Shown here: positions 46,974 through 58,399 of the stretch, piece by piece | Layout of the letters: every line of letters starts with the position of its first letter | Numbering within the stretch: the first letter of the stretch is position 1 | DNA from: Pyxicephalus adspersus | Taxonomy: Eukaryota > Chordata > Amphibia > Anura > Pyxicephalidae | Direction: 5' to 3' | DNA length: 64,000 nt | NCBI RefSeq assembly: GCF_032062135.1 | Contig: NC_092866.1 | Coordinates: 26,853,394 to 26,917,393, forward strand | Made by a program: the position numbers and the translations under genes | The notes under the pieces: generated by a model | What the model saw: the letters and a program-made list of their open reading frames with translations, nothing else | Told to the model about the DNA's origin: nothing | The model's database searches: none

Positions 46974-47298
46974 ACAGTTGTTTTCAGAATAATAGCAGTG
47001 TGTTTAAAAAAGTAAATGAAGCTAAAAATCCTTTTTATTTCCATATAGGCCAATGCATTGGGAACATTGCACATTCTATTCCAAATCATTATATGAAGAA
47101 AAATGTATCAAAATTGTGTTTCTTTTACACAAAATAAGGGAATATAATACATATATATATATATAATATAATACAGGATGATTGTACTATGATTGTATTG
47201 TTCTGCATTTCTTGGTTTTGCCTCAGAAACTGCATTTTTGATGTCACCCCACAAGTTTTCTATAGGGTTAAGGTTCGGTAATTGGGCTGGCCATTCCA
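46974..47298 (-). pseudogene. Tc1/mariner transposase C-terminus with one terminal repeat
   Basis: The + strand begins ACAGTTGTTTTCAGAATAAT, which resembles the terminal inverted repeat of a frog and fish Tc1-like family. The minus strand at 47108-47299 encodes EWPAQLPNLNPIENLWGDIK, the highly conserved final catalytic block of Tc1 transposases (DDE recombinase). The rest is lost where the CR1-like 3' tail begins at 47299, so the CR1 either inserted here or joined at a deletion. Confidence 0.8.
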
Positions 47299-48310
47299 TA
47301 GTTACATAGTTACATAGTAGGTTAGGTTGAAAAAAGGCGTAAGTCCATCAAGTTTAACCACCAGGGAAATAAACATATATATATAAAACCCTAAAAGACA
47401 TAGTTGGTCCAGGGGAAGGCAAAAAAAACCCTGGTACAATTTGCTTCAACGGGGGAACAAAACTCCTTCCTGATTCCATGAGTCAATCGGATGATACCTG
47501 GATCAACAGTCTCTGTTATCTTTACTTTAAAGCCTTAGTACCCAGTTATATTAATGTATGTGTGGCTAGAAAAGCATCCAGCTGTTTTTTTAAAGTAATC
47601 TATAGTAGTTGCTGAAATTACTTCCTGAGGTAATTATCTCAAAGTGAATAATTGGGAAGAGAGTTATCTGCAAACACAGAAATGGTATTTTTAATCTCAA
47701 ACTCTATATCATTTATGAAGATGTTAAACAGTAAAGGTCCAAACACTGAACCCTGGGATACACCACTAATAACCTCAGACCATCCAGAGTATGAATCATT
47801 TATCGCTACTCTCTGGATGTGGTCTTTAAGCCAGTTCTCTATCCATTTCCAGATTGACTTTTCCAAACCTATTGACCCTAACTTGCATATTAACCATCTG
47901 TGGGGTACTGTGTCAAATGCTTTAGCAAAGTCCAGGTACATTAAGTCAACTGCTACTCCACTGTCTACCTGTTTACTTATTTCCTTATAGAAAGAGAATA
48001 AATTTGTTTGACAACTTCGGTCTTTCTTGAAGCCATGCTGACTATCACTTATAATAATATTTTCCAGCAGAAACTCTTCTATGTGGTTCTTTATCATACT
48101 CTCTAGGACCTTTCCAACTATGGACGTTAAACTAACCGGTGTGTTGTTACCTTGTAATGACTTTGCTCCCTTTTTGAAGATAGGAACCACATTGGCCTTA
48201 CGCCAATCGGTACCATGCCAGATGAGAGGAAATGATTCGCTAACTGGAAGTTTAGCAACAGATATTAAGTAATGAACTTGATACATGTGGACTGACTCAT
48301 TGTCTTGCAT
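47299..48310 (-). pseudogene. CR1-like LINE reverse transcriptase fragment with 3' end
   Basis: A minus-strand open frame of 223 codons (47639-48310) covers CR1-type RT blocks: WRKANVVPIFKKG, QHGFKKDRSCQTNL, MYLDFAKAFDTVPH (palm aspartate intact), SGVSQGSVFGPLLFNIFIND and finally FADN. In the functional enzyme the last box is FADD; here the second aspartate is replaced (47663-47674), which would abolish catalysis. The 3' untranslated end runs to 47299 and finishes in short tandem ACTATGTAACTATG units, typical of this clade. CR1 elements copy by target-primed reverse transcription. The 5' part (endonuclease, ORF1) is missing. Confidence 0.85.
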
Positions 48311-48995
48311 ATTGGTATTTTTATCAGATGTAATTATTTGTAATTTTTTAGGGTTCTTAATGTTTCATATTGCTTTTACCCCCAATATTATTTAGGTTGA
48401 GAAGCACAAGTATAGAACATTTATCTATGATAGAAGCACCTAAAACTCTAAAATTTTTAAATAAACACTAAGGATTGCCAAGACACCTAATAAAAGGTTT
48501 TTCTAATATCAAACCAAACAAACACTGTTTAAATGTTTCTCTGCTTGAAAGAGGTAAAGTTGTCACTTGTTTGTCTAACAGGGACAACCCCTGTTTGGTC
48601 TTTGGCCGTAAAGCAGTTCAATGTAGATTAATTTTTTTAAATGGATCTGCAGTTAGCTTATAAAGTGTAATCTGTTCTGGGCTTTGGAATCTGACATATG
48701 GCAGGAGGGCTTTGGGATCCAACAAACTAATTACTATATCTCCCTCTCCCTGTGTTCTCTTAAACTATTTTTCAATATTATTTATTAGTACTCCTCTGCC
48801 ATTGCTGCCAGCACAATAAGGAATGAACCTGAGCTCCTTTGTGTTGTCCTTTGTCGGTGCTCATGCCATCACTACTTTGTGACTCTGCCAAGTGTAAATT
48901 TAGGAGATGTCTGTCTGAAATAAACATCATGACAACATAATATTAAACTTTACTCAAGGCATGACATTTTGCTCACAGCACTGCCTTTTACACAT

Positions 48996-49222
48996 TGGGC
49001 CTGATTTATTAAAGCTCACCAAGACTAGAGAGGATACACATTCATCTGAAAACTTGGGTGATCCAGCAAACCTGGAATGAATTTGGTCTATGATTAAAAA
49101 CGTTTACTAACAAAAAACAAATGACGTTTAAGAAATCCATTCCAAGTTTGCTGGATCCCCTAGGTTCACCAATGAAAGTGTATCTTCTCTGGTCTTTAGA
49201 GCTTTAAAAAATCAGGCCCATT
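48996..49222. mobile_element. Palindromic MITE (TTTATTAAAGCTCTCC family), copy 6
   Basis: A complete copy running from GGGCCTGATTTATTAAAGC to GCTTTAAAAAATCAGGCCC, with the inverted halves around a core ACTAACAAAAAACAAATGAC. Confidence 0.85.
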
Positions 49223-49774
49223 GCATCAGTACTTAGGCATTCCTGAACAAGGTCTATTAAAGTTGAAACATTTTAGTCAGAATAAGTGAAAGAAAAGAAA
49301 AAAGCAACTCACACAAATCTCACAATAACACGTTTTATAATGTAGTTTTTAAGTGAGAAAGTGTGAGTAGTAATTTACTGCACAGTAAAAGCTTTTATGT
49401 TCTACCTTAGAGAGCACCCTGGCGGAATATACTTGTATGTGCCTTAAAGTGAGTCACTTGTTCAATAGGATAATTGTGTGGACACGAAACCCAGTGTGAT
49501 AGGATATAGTCACATGATACTATTTCAAGGACATATGGAACAATCAGTATTTACCTTTGTGTAATGGGATTGTAATGCCTATGGTTAGTGTTTGTTCTAT
49601 GGGAAAGCATGGCTCTTGGGTGTTGTACTGAAGTTATCACTACAAGCAAATTTATCACAGTATGGACTTTTTTTTATACACTATGGATATTTTAATAATT
49701 GTTTTTTTTGGTAGTCACTTTTTATAAATAAATATTTATATATCTTTTTATCTGCAGTATTTTTATCAGCCCCT

Positions 49775-49850
49775 ATATTGTGACCCAGCTTTTCAGTAAT
49801 CACCCTAAAACAGCAGGGTGGTTACTGTGAAGTCACCCAGCTAAAAGGGA
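49775..49850. repeat. Short inverted repeat element
   Basis: GTGACCCAGCTTTTCAGTAA with CACCCT and then AGGGTGGTTACTGTGAAGTC and ACCCAGCT form an imperfect hairpin of about 25-bp arms. It is probably a mini-MITE or a decayed element end. Confidence 0.5.
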
Positions 49851-51924
49851 ATAGGGAGAACACTGATCTAGTAATTTAGAGTATTTATTTGTTCTCACAG
49901 TTTATGGGAATAGTGCCACAGATCATCACTTTATTAATATTTTTATTATATTCAATCCTGGACAGATGATGTGCACAAGACACCCAATACCCCTCCAACC
50001 ATTTGGGGGGCATATTATTTAGGACTGGTAAAGGGAACCTAGTTCCTAGGTTTTTATATGGTCTTATGCTCACAGTCTAAGTGCCTTAGTTCATGGGTTC
50101 GGGTGGCGGACACTGGTCGCTCAACTGATGCCTTTGATTTCCCCATCGCAACAATGGATTTTTGCTTTATTATTGTGTTATTTGACATAACAATGTTAGT
50201 ACAAAATTTATTTGTTTACCCTTGTTTATCCTTAGCTGCCCAAAACAGCCCATGCTATCCTATCCCCTTGATCTGGAGACCGAAGCCCTGGGGGTTGAGC
50301 TGACCAAGGTGCCCAATTCTTTAGCCACCTTTAATACCTTACAATGTCAGTTGACATTCTCAGTCAAAATGTGCAAGGTTTAAACTCACCTGCAAAGAGA
50401 TCAAAAGCACTGAAGGCTTTTCAAGCCAAGCATGCAGACATTATATGTCTAAAGGAGACATATTTTTCTACAACCTCATACCCTAAATATTTCAGTTCCC
50501 ACTATCCACAAATATACATGGCTAATAGGTCAACCAAACAAAAAATCAAAGACAGAGAAGGTTGTTACATAATTTTAGTGGGTTTGTTAAGTGACTCCCC
50601 TGTGACACTAATCTCCTACTTTGCCCCCAATAGTAAGCAATTGCCTTATATCCGCAAACTACTGATCGATCTACAAAAGTGTCAGAAGGGTACAGTGAAA
50701 ATATGTGGTGATTTTTGTATGGTAGTGCACCCTAACCTAGATAGGAGACACATTTCATCCTCCCATCAAAGTGAAGCTAGACCAGGCCCAGGTAGTTTTC
50801 CCTAAGATCATGCAAAATCACAATCCTGTAGACTGCTGGAGGGAAATGCCCTCTCCCCCGGCAGCAAGATTATACCCACTATTTTCATCCTCATAAGGTA
50901 TGGTCTAGGATGGATCACAATTTTGTTTCCTCTTCCCTCCTACCTTAGGTACTGTAATGCAAACTATTACAGATTAAACTCTGAGATCAGCCCAAAGTTA
51001 ACAGTTGGACCTTCAATGATTCTCTTATGAGCGATCTACATGTACTCACTCTAATGCAAAACCAATTGAGGGAATATTTTTCCTGCAACGACACACAGGA
51101 TGTATCCACTAGTACACTCTGGAAGGCCCATAAGACATTGATTAGGGGCATATTCATCCAACAGGCGTCACGTAAAAAGAAAATGAGAAAGGCAAAAAAG
51201 GTGGAATTGGAGCTCGGTTTCCAAACACCCATTGAGGAGGCGAAATGCACCCCCTTAGCTGCTATATGTAAGCAACTGAAGGTTGTAAAGACAGAATTGG
51301 AACTGGGTTGGTAAGAAATAGTACCTAAAAGCAAACAAAGCAGACACCATATCACCTACATATATTCAATTATGGCCCTACTAGCAACCCCCAAAAAGTT
51401 TTGAAGGAATTCCAGGCTTGGCTGCGCAATCTTTATGCCAACAGCAATACCGACACACCAGAACTCATACAAACTTTCCTGTCCAACCTTCATCTACCTT
51501 CTATCCCAGAAAATGTGCTAGAAAAAATGGAAGCACAGCACACCTGAGGAGATAAAGCAAGTGATACGCAATTTAAAATTGAATAAATGGCCTGGGTTGG
51601 AAGGCTTTATAGCCTCCCATTATAAAAAAAATTGTGCACATCTTAGCCCCCCACCTGGGCTGTTTTTTTTCAACCAACTGCTGGAAGGGGTTCGAATAGG
51701 AGCTGACACTCTCACTGCGAACATTTGTATGTTACCTAAACCCATGCAGACCATATGCCATGGGCAACCTACCTCCTGATATCTTTGCTCAATTTAGATG
51801 TCAAGTTGTTAGCAACAATCCTGGCGTGAAGAATTAATAGGCATACCTTCTCTAATAAAAAGACCAGGTGAGCTTTATGACACCCACCAGCGTAAAACCC
51901 TTGCAATGTTACTTTCATTGGATA

Positions 51925-52375
51925 TCAGAAAGGCAAGGCAGGCAAGGCAAGGTCAAGTAACAGGCCGAGATCAGGACAGACAGCGGACAAAACAGAGTCA
52001 GGTTATAGATCGAGGTCAAACACAGAGACTCTAAACAAACGACTAGCTGGCAGAGATGCAGGAAGTGCACTGAGGATCCAGCAGCTAGAGCCTGGAATCA
52101 GGGAGGTATTAATAAAGCTAGCAGCCAATAGTGGGACAAGGTTGAAACCAGGAACTACTCTGCTCATTGGCTGCTCACATTTCCTGAAATACCCCTCAGC
52201 TGAGCACAGCCTCAGAGAAAGTGCAGGGGATGCTAAAAAAGGTACATCTTTGCTCAGCCTAATGGAAGCTGAGGATGCTGCAGGTTGGTAACATCCTCTT
52301 AGCCCTATTAAGCCATTATCGCTAATCATCAGGAATGCCCAGATGTGAAAGGCACAGAGGCAGCGGGATATCACC
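51925..52375. repeat. Purine-rich repeat inserted in L1 RT
   Basis: It begins with AAGGCAAGGCAGGCAAGGCAA and contains GGTCAAG, AGCTGGCAG and AGCCAATAGTGGGACAAGG. The L1 reading stops at its left edge (LSLDIRKA) and resumes at its right edge with FADD. It probably belongs to the same family as 8220-8660. Confidence 0.5.
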
Positions 52376-53314
52376 ATAAAATATAATTGTTTGCAGATGA
52401 TGTCATTAAGTTTGTTACTAACCCTGTGATTTCGCCCCAAATTTGTCTACAATTTTGGACTCATTCGCAAAAGTAACCGGGCTGTACGTTAACCACAGAA
52501 AATCCTGGGCACTAAATATATATTTCTGCCTGGTCCCTTTGTACAACAACTGAAAGATATTTTCTGGTATCATTGGGAGCCGCAATGTCTGCCCTACCTA
52601 GGGACCAACCTGTTCGCCACATATGACATAATGTACGCAGTGAATTATACATCTCTGCTACACACAACGATCACCACATTGGAAACTTAAAAAATATAAA
52701 TCCTCCTGGTTTGGCAGGATTGCAGCTTTCAAAATGACAGCATTGCCATGGCTACTCTGTCTTTTCTCTGTACTTACTGTAGCGGTTCCACTCTCTTTGT
52801 TGGATGCCCTTCAGAAAGTGTTTTTGAAAATTGTATGGGGAAACTCCAGGGCAAGAGTTGCAAAAAGAATATTATACTTATTGAAACCACAAGGCGGGCT
52901 AGCAGTCTCAACTATAAGGGGTTACTACCAGGCAGCACAAATAGCCCCTCTATCAGCAGACCATGCAGGAGAAAAAAAGCCATTATGGATGGACATTGAA
53001 ACATCCGAGATTATGCCTACAGCAATAGATACACTATTATGGACCCCCCAGTGTTGAGAGGATAGATCCAAAACCCTATTCTGAAGCATGCCCTACGAGT
53101 ATGAGATGGGGTAAAAAGAACAGGTGAACTGCTCTCTCCACATACCCCTATGGCAAATCTGTCCAACAACCCAGCTTTTAGACTGGGGTTTGACAATGCT
53201 GCTAGCTTTGTATGATGGCTCCCTAAGGGACTCCACACGATCCGAAGCATGACAACATTGAAAGGGGTATGATCTTGGTCCTCCTTGAGGGATAAATATG
53301 AAATACCTGTTTGG

Positions 53315-53846
53315 TAGTGTTGGTCGAATAGCTCACTATTCGATTCGACAGCTATTCGGCCGAATATAGCAAAAAAGTTTGGGTGGTCGAATTCGAATCC
53401 CATTAAAGTCAATGGGAGAAAAATTTGGGTTTGTTTCAGCACTGTGTAGAGCAGTGTTTTTCAACTTTTTTTGAGCCACGGCACATTGAAAAAATCGTGC
53501 GGCACACCACAAATCAAAAATGTTACAAAATGACACTCTGTAGCTAATTCTTTTGTCTCTAAGAATAAACAAGAAAACTAACCTCTATTGCCCTCGTATT
53601 GCCTCCAGGATCAGGGGAGCAGAGCTGTCAGCATAAAGCTCCGCTGATTGCTCTGCTCCCTGAGGAAAGGGAAAGCCTGATCAGGATTTCCCTTTCCTCA
53701 GCAACTCAGCAACTCAGGGAGCAAATTTTTTTTTCTCCCGAATTTTTGCTGTCGAATGCAGCAAAATTCAGTTCGGGTATACCCGAATTCGAACAGCCAT
53801 ATTCGGGTCGAATATAGGGACAACCCGAATTGGAACATCGACACTA
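53315..53846. mobile_element. hAT-type MITE (TCGAAT-rich) with 8-bp target duplication
   Basis: The left end is TAGTGTTGGTCGAATAG; the right end, CGACACTA, is its inverted partner. The flanking 8-bp duplication CTGTTTGG is exact (53307-53314 and 53847-53854). TAGNG ends and 8-bp duplications fit hAT. Rich TTCGAATTCGAA-type palindromes fill the outer parts. The middle (about 53450-53740) carries a different repeat starting GCAGTGTTTTTCAAC, with GAGCCACGGCACA and GCGGCACACC, and then a GAGGAAAGGGAAAGCCTGAT hairpin, so it is itself nested. Confidence 0.8.
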
Positions 53847-54884
53847 CTGTTTGGTAAACATTCTGTTATTTACAAATTCACCACTTTAAGCTGAAACCCT
53901 AAAGTATACCAAAACCCCTCTGGGAGCCAAAACCTTTGAGCTGATATTTGATTGTGATCCACTGGGCAAGGGCACACTATCAGTAATATACCGAACAATG
54001 ATATCCACCGGGTATACACACCCTTTGCCATATGCTTCCAGGTGGGAATCTGACATAGGCTGCTCGCTAGACAAGGCCCAATGGTAACAAGTTTGAGATA
54101 TGGCAGCCCATGATTCCACTAATAATTTTTAATGAGGTTAATTATAAGCTACTTTTAAGATGGTACATGATGTTGGGTAGAATTGCCAAGTTTAAACCTA
54201 ACACATTGGATATATGTTTTCGAGGCTGTGGTGAGGTTGGGACCATGTTACATATCTATTGGCAATGCCTAAGGATCAAATGATTTTGGACAGGGGTGTA
54301 TCAGATGAGGATCAGATAAAAAAAATAAAATATTTGAGACAAAAAAAAAAAGTCCTTTTATTTTTATTTTTATATTTTATTTGGGCCAAAACAATACAGG
54401 TTATCTTCGGGCAACAAAAATGAAATTTAGGGTTAGTTTGCATTAGCTTGTAAGATCAAAGTTGATCTTTAGATTGGGGGATTGGCATCTTGGCTACGCT
54501 GATGCGAAACCATGGACTTACAGATAGACTTTCTGTAAAAGGCTGCCAGGTTATGGCCCTCAGCTACACATGTGATTGACAGTAATGGGAGGTGAGGTGT
54601 AGTACAAGCACAATAGGTGTGTAGGAGTAACTGAGCACAAGGGGTGTCTGGTGCACAAAGGGTGATGCCGGGACACACAGTTGTTTGCAGGAACTCTCAG
54701 GCCACCAGGACACAGGAAATCTGTGGCCATACAGGGACACTGGGCTTAAAGAGTGGCTGAAAACTCCAAGGTCTACACAACAACTTCCAAGGACACTGGA
54801 ACTCTGTAAAGTACTCTGAGGGATATTGGAACTCTTGGGAACACAGGAAGTCTAAGGGACCCCAGAACTGTTAGGGACAATGGG

Positions 54885-55187
54885 CCGATATAGCGCTTTA
54901 CGTCTATAGTCATATCACTAGATGTCCCTCAAAGGGGCTCACAATCTAATGTCTCTGCTTCAGTCATATATCATTAACACAGTCTAAGGTCAGTTTTAAG
55001 GGGAAGCCAATTAAGTTAACTGCATCTTTTTGGAATGTGGCAGAAAACCGGTGTACCCAGGGGGAAACCCACGCATACACAGAGAGAACATGCAAACTCC
55101 ATGTAGATAGTGCCCTGGCCAAGATTCGAACCTGGAACCTAGCGCTGCAAAAACCAGAGTGCTAACCACTGAGCCACTGTGCTGCCT
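54885..55187 (-). mobile_element. tRNA-derived SINE, copy 2
   Basis: On the minus strand the head has GTGGCTCAGTGGTTAGCAC (A-box region) and GGTTCGAATCTTGGCC (B box, 55122-55132). The body matches copy 1, and the tail ends AAAGCGCTATAT. The head is at the high-coordinate end and the orientation is antisense to nrxn2. Confidence 0.85.
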
Positions 55188-56804
55188 GCAGCCACTATTG
55201 TGACAGCTGTGCACATTTGATAATTGGGCACTTGGTGGTCATTGAGTCATTGTTTTAATATGCATTCAAACCAGAAATGTAAAGGAATTTAGAAGGCTGT
55301 CAGCAAACTTCCTGCCAAATTGACAGAGGAATCATTTATAAATATATCCCTTAGAAACTGGTATAGAACTCCCTTTCAAAATAGAAGTGTTGTACGATCT
55401 ATTATTGAATTTGAAAGTTCTTCTGTTCCACAAATATACTCTCCCTTCAGTAAGTCCTCCAAATCTCTTAAAATGTATAATACCTATAGGTACATAATAC
55501 CTATGTATTTTCTAAAATTGAGATTTGCTCTAATTGTGTATTGCAAATGTCCTTATGTAGCCCATTATCTTTATACCTACTAACATCTTCATTAACCTAA
55601 GGGTAAATCAATTTCTATTCTTTATTAAAATGATCATTATCAACCTGAAATGAGGAAAATATTTATACTCTTAAGGCCACAAGGGATCCTAATTTCTTGT
55701 ACTCTGTCAAATGACTTGATTTTACAAAGAAATAACACACAAGACAAACTAAACAAATTGCACAACAGACCGATTTTACCAAATGTGTATTTAAATTTGT
55801 AAAGGCTGTGAAAAATGTGTAACCTAAATTAACAACTTGTGATTTAAGTTACCAATTTATAGGGTAAATGTACTAAAATGTTAATTCACAAATGATAATT
55901 CCTAAGGTGCAAGAGATGTTTTTGCTATTTCACTTCTATTCTAGAATTAGAGGTAAATTACCAGGTATTTGTAATATTGTATAGAAGGGTTAACTTATAA
56001 CAAATGAAAAAATAAAAAAACAGATAAACGAAAAAATTTGAAAAAAGTGTTTCAAATTTCATTTCACTGTTTTAAGGCACAACTCTATATCGATATTTGT
56101 GAACAATTTCAGATGTGAAGAGATGATAGTGACCTATAAAGATTTTACTGTACAGTCTTTCAAAAAAATGTCTGAAAAAAATTATCACTGAATAATTTTC
56201 AATGCTTAGCACTGCTATTCTGCAGGCGTGTGAACAATGTTTTTTTTTAATACAATGGTTTTTATTAAACATTTATATACACTGCAAATTTTTTTGCAAA
56301 ATCATATTCACTTTTCATAACCAGTATAATTATATAACAGCTGGCTTCCATTTCCAAAGTGCTAAAATAATGAATAAAATACCACATGAAATCCCTAAAA
56401 TACCACTTTAAGTCCATAATTTTCTCATGATCCAATGAACAAGTCTTTAAATATGATATGAGATCCTTCATGAATTGAGATTAAAAGTGCATTATTTGAC
56501 TGTTGGCAAAATGCCTAAAGTTCTCCTTTGAAAAATACATTTGTAAATCAAGCCAAAAGTGGCAATATGCAACTACACTTGCATATCTGTTTTTACTTGT
56601 TGCAGGGTGATAAATACCTTTGTAAAATCACCAATGTCATCTGTTGAAATTTTGGCAAATAATTTTCTACTCACTGTTGTTCCAATGTTGTTGTTATCCA
56701 CATTTTGTAATACCTACATGGTTACATATCCTCGTCAGATATGTTGATCATCTTGATTATAAAATTTCAACAATTCTTGTGTTATAACTATAATATTAAA
56801 TAGA

Positions 56805-58300
56805 GTAAATTGAAAAAAGTCCATCAAGAACCTGTAGAACCTTGTCCATTTCTGACTCCCAAACATGTATCCCCCTAGACAGTATGAAACATGCATGTTG
56901 TCAACCCCAAGTGCATAATTTTACATTTCTCAATATTAAATGTAATTTGCCCAAACAGTACATCCAGTACTCATTTCTAGTTAGGGGTTCACAGTATCAT
57001 TTATAGTTAGGGGTTCTATAAACTGTACCATAAAATTATCTTGTATTCATAAGTTCCCACCCTTTTGCTGTCCCTGTAGTGACAACATCATCACATGCTG
57101 CATCTACAATTTCTTCTTTCACTTTCACTTTCCGATCACCTTTCACATACAGACAGACACCACAACCTTTTCGTTTGACTCTTTCTTTATGAAAGAGAGT
57201 TTAACCAGGAATATTGACAACCCAGCCATGTGAAGAACAAAGCCAGGATTCAGCAATACCAACTAAGTCAAAATGCTCTTTATTCATTAAGGCTTCCAAC
57301 ACCCCTGTTTTGTTTGCCAGACTTCTAGCATTGGTGAACAGGCTCTTTTAACCACTGCTGCATTTATCAGCTCTGTTTGCCAAATCCTTTTGTTTTTCAG
57401 TACAATTAGTACTGCGCAATTCAATGTTTGTGTGTAACATGGGAAACTCCTTATATTTATCCATAACCCTTCCCCCAACTATCCCCAATCCACCCCCCAC
57501 TAGTGCCTAACCCCAGTCTGACCTTTCTGCCACCTTATTTAACAGTCCCGCCCCCCTCTGTTCTAGTTTAAATATCTCTCCAACTTTCCCTTAAATCTTT
57601 CCCCTAGCCCAGCAGACCTCCTTCAATTTTGGTGCTAACCATCTTTGGCATATAGGCTGTACCCCAATGAAAAGTCAGCCCAGTGCTCCAATAACCAAAA
57701 TCCTTCTCTTTTACACCAGGATTTAAGCCATGCGTTTAGCTGTCTATGCTCCTGCTGCCTTTGGTGTGTTGCGCATGGCACGGGCAATATTTCAGAGAAT
57801 ATAACCTTGGAGCTCCTTTCCTTCAAATTTAAACCTAGTTCTTTAAACCGATTTTTAGCGATCCTCCATCTTCTATATATCCTGTCATTGGTTCCAACAT
57901 GGACAGCTGGGTCATGCGCAGCCCCTCCCAGTAATTTGTCTACTCGGTCCACCACATGCCGAACCCTGGCACTAGGGAGACATCAAACCATTTGGTTAAA
58001 GGGATCTGGGTCATAGAATCCCGTATGACAACCAATTGTCTACGCCTTCCTGCGTTGCCTTCCCCACCCTTACTGGCACCCTTACTGGCTTACCAGCTGT
58101 TGGGGGTAACAATAGTATTTAGGGCTGCTATCTCTGGGTCTGCCACCTTCACATCTGCACATAGCTTTTTTCCTTTTCTTGTAGCCCCTACCACTCCCTC
58201 TTCTCCCTCTTACTACAGTAACCCAGCTCCTTACATGTTCATCCTGATTAACCTCTTTACCCTCCATAACTATGCAAATAACTACCTGCTCAGTGAGCAG
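56805..58300 (-). pseudogene. CR1-like LINE: ORF1 esterase domain and endonuclease start
   Basis: Read down the minus strand, an esterase-type ORF1 segment carries VVIRDSM (GDS-like block with the glycine changed) just before 57955, VHVGTND at about 57884-57900, and then LNAWLKSWCKREGF. Such SGNH-hydrolase domains occur in ORF1 of CR1 LINEs. Further on (57060-57480) are KKESNEKVVVSVCM and a KVKVKEEIVDAACDDV block from the endonuclease of ORF2. The copy then shortcuts to a block near 56810-56970 that resembles sequence just before the RT. Multiple stops show that it is dead. Confidence 0.7.
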
Positions 58301-58399
58301 GAGACCCCTCTCAAGGTGATTCAGTGATTTTAGTGTTCCAGTGTGAGATTCCAGAAGCCAAAGCCTAATTAATGATCAATTATGGGTCATCATCATCAC

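Larger units (their letters stand above)
50090..54310 (+). pseudogene. L1-type LINE ORF2, long degenerate copy with two later insertions
   Basis: The endonuclease starts at ATG 50344 (SQNVQGLNSP, CLKETYF, then ICGDFCMV, where the usual GDFN asparagine is changed). A linker lies at about 51027-51314. RT follows from 51561 (KLNKWPGLEGFIASHYKK) with the FADD catalytic box preserved at 52390-52401, then thumb and C-terminal parts, including an ICFRGCGEVGTMLHIYWQC segment near 54200. Stops and shifts are frequent. A repeat (51925-52375) splits the RT before FADD, and a hAT MITE (53315-53846) splits the C-terminal part. It lies in the same strand as nrxn2. Confidence 0.85.
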
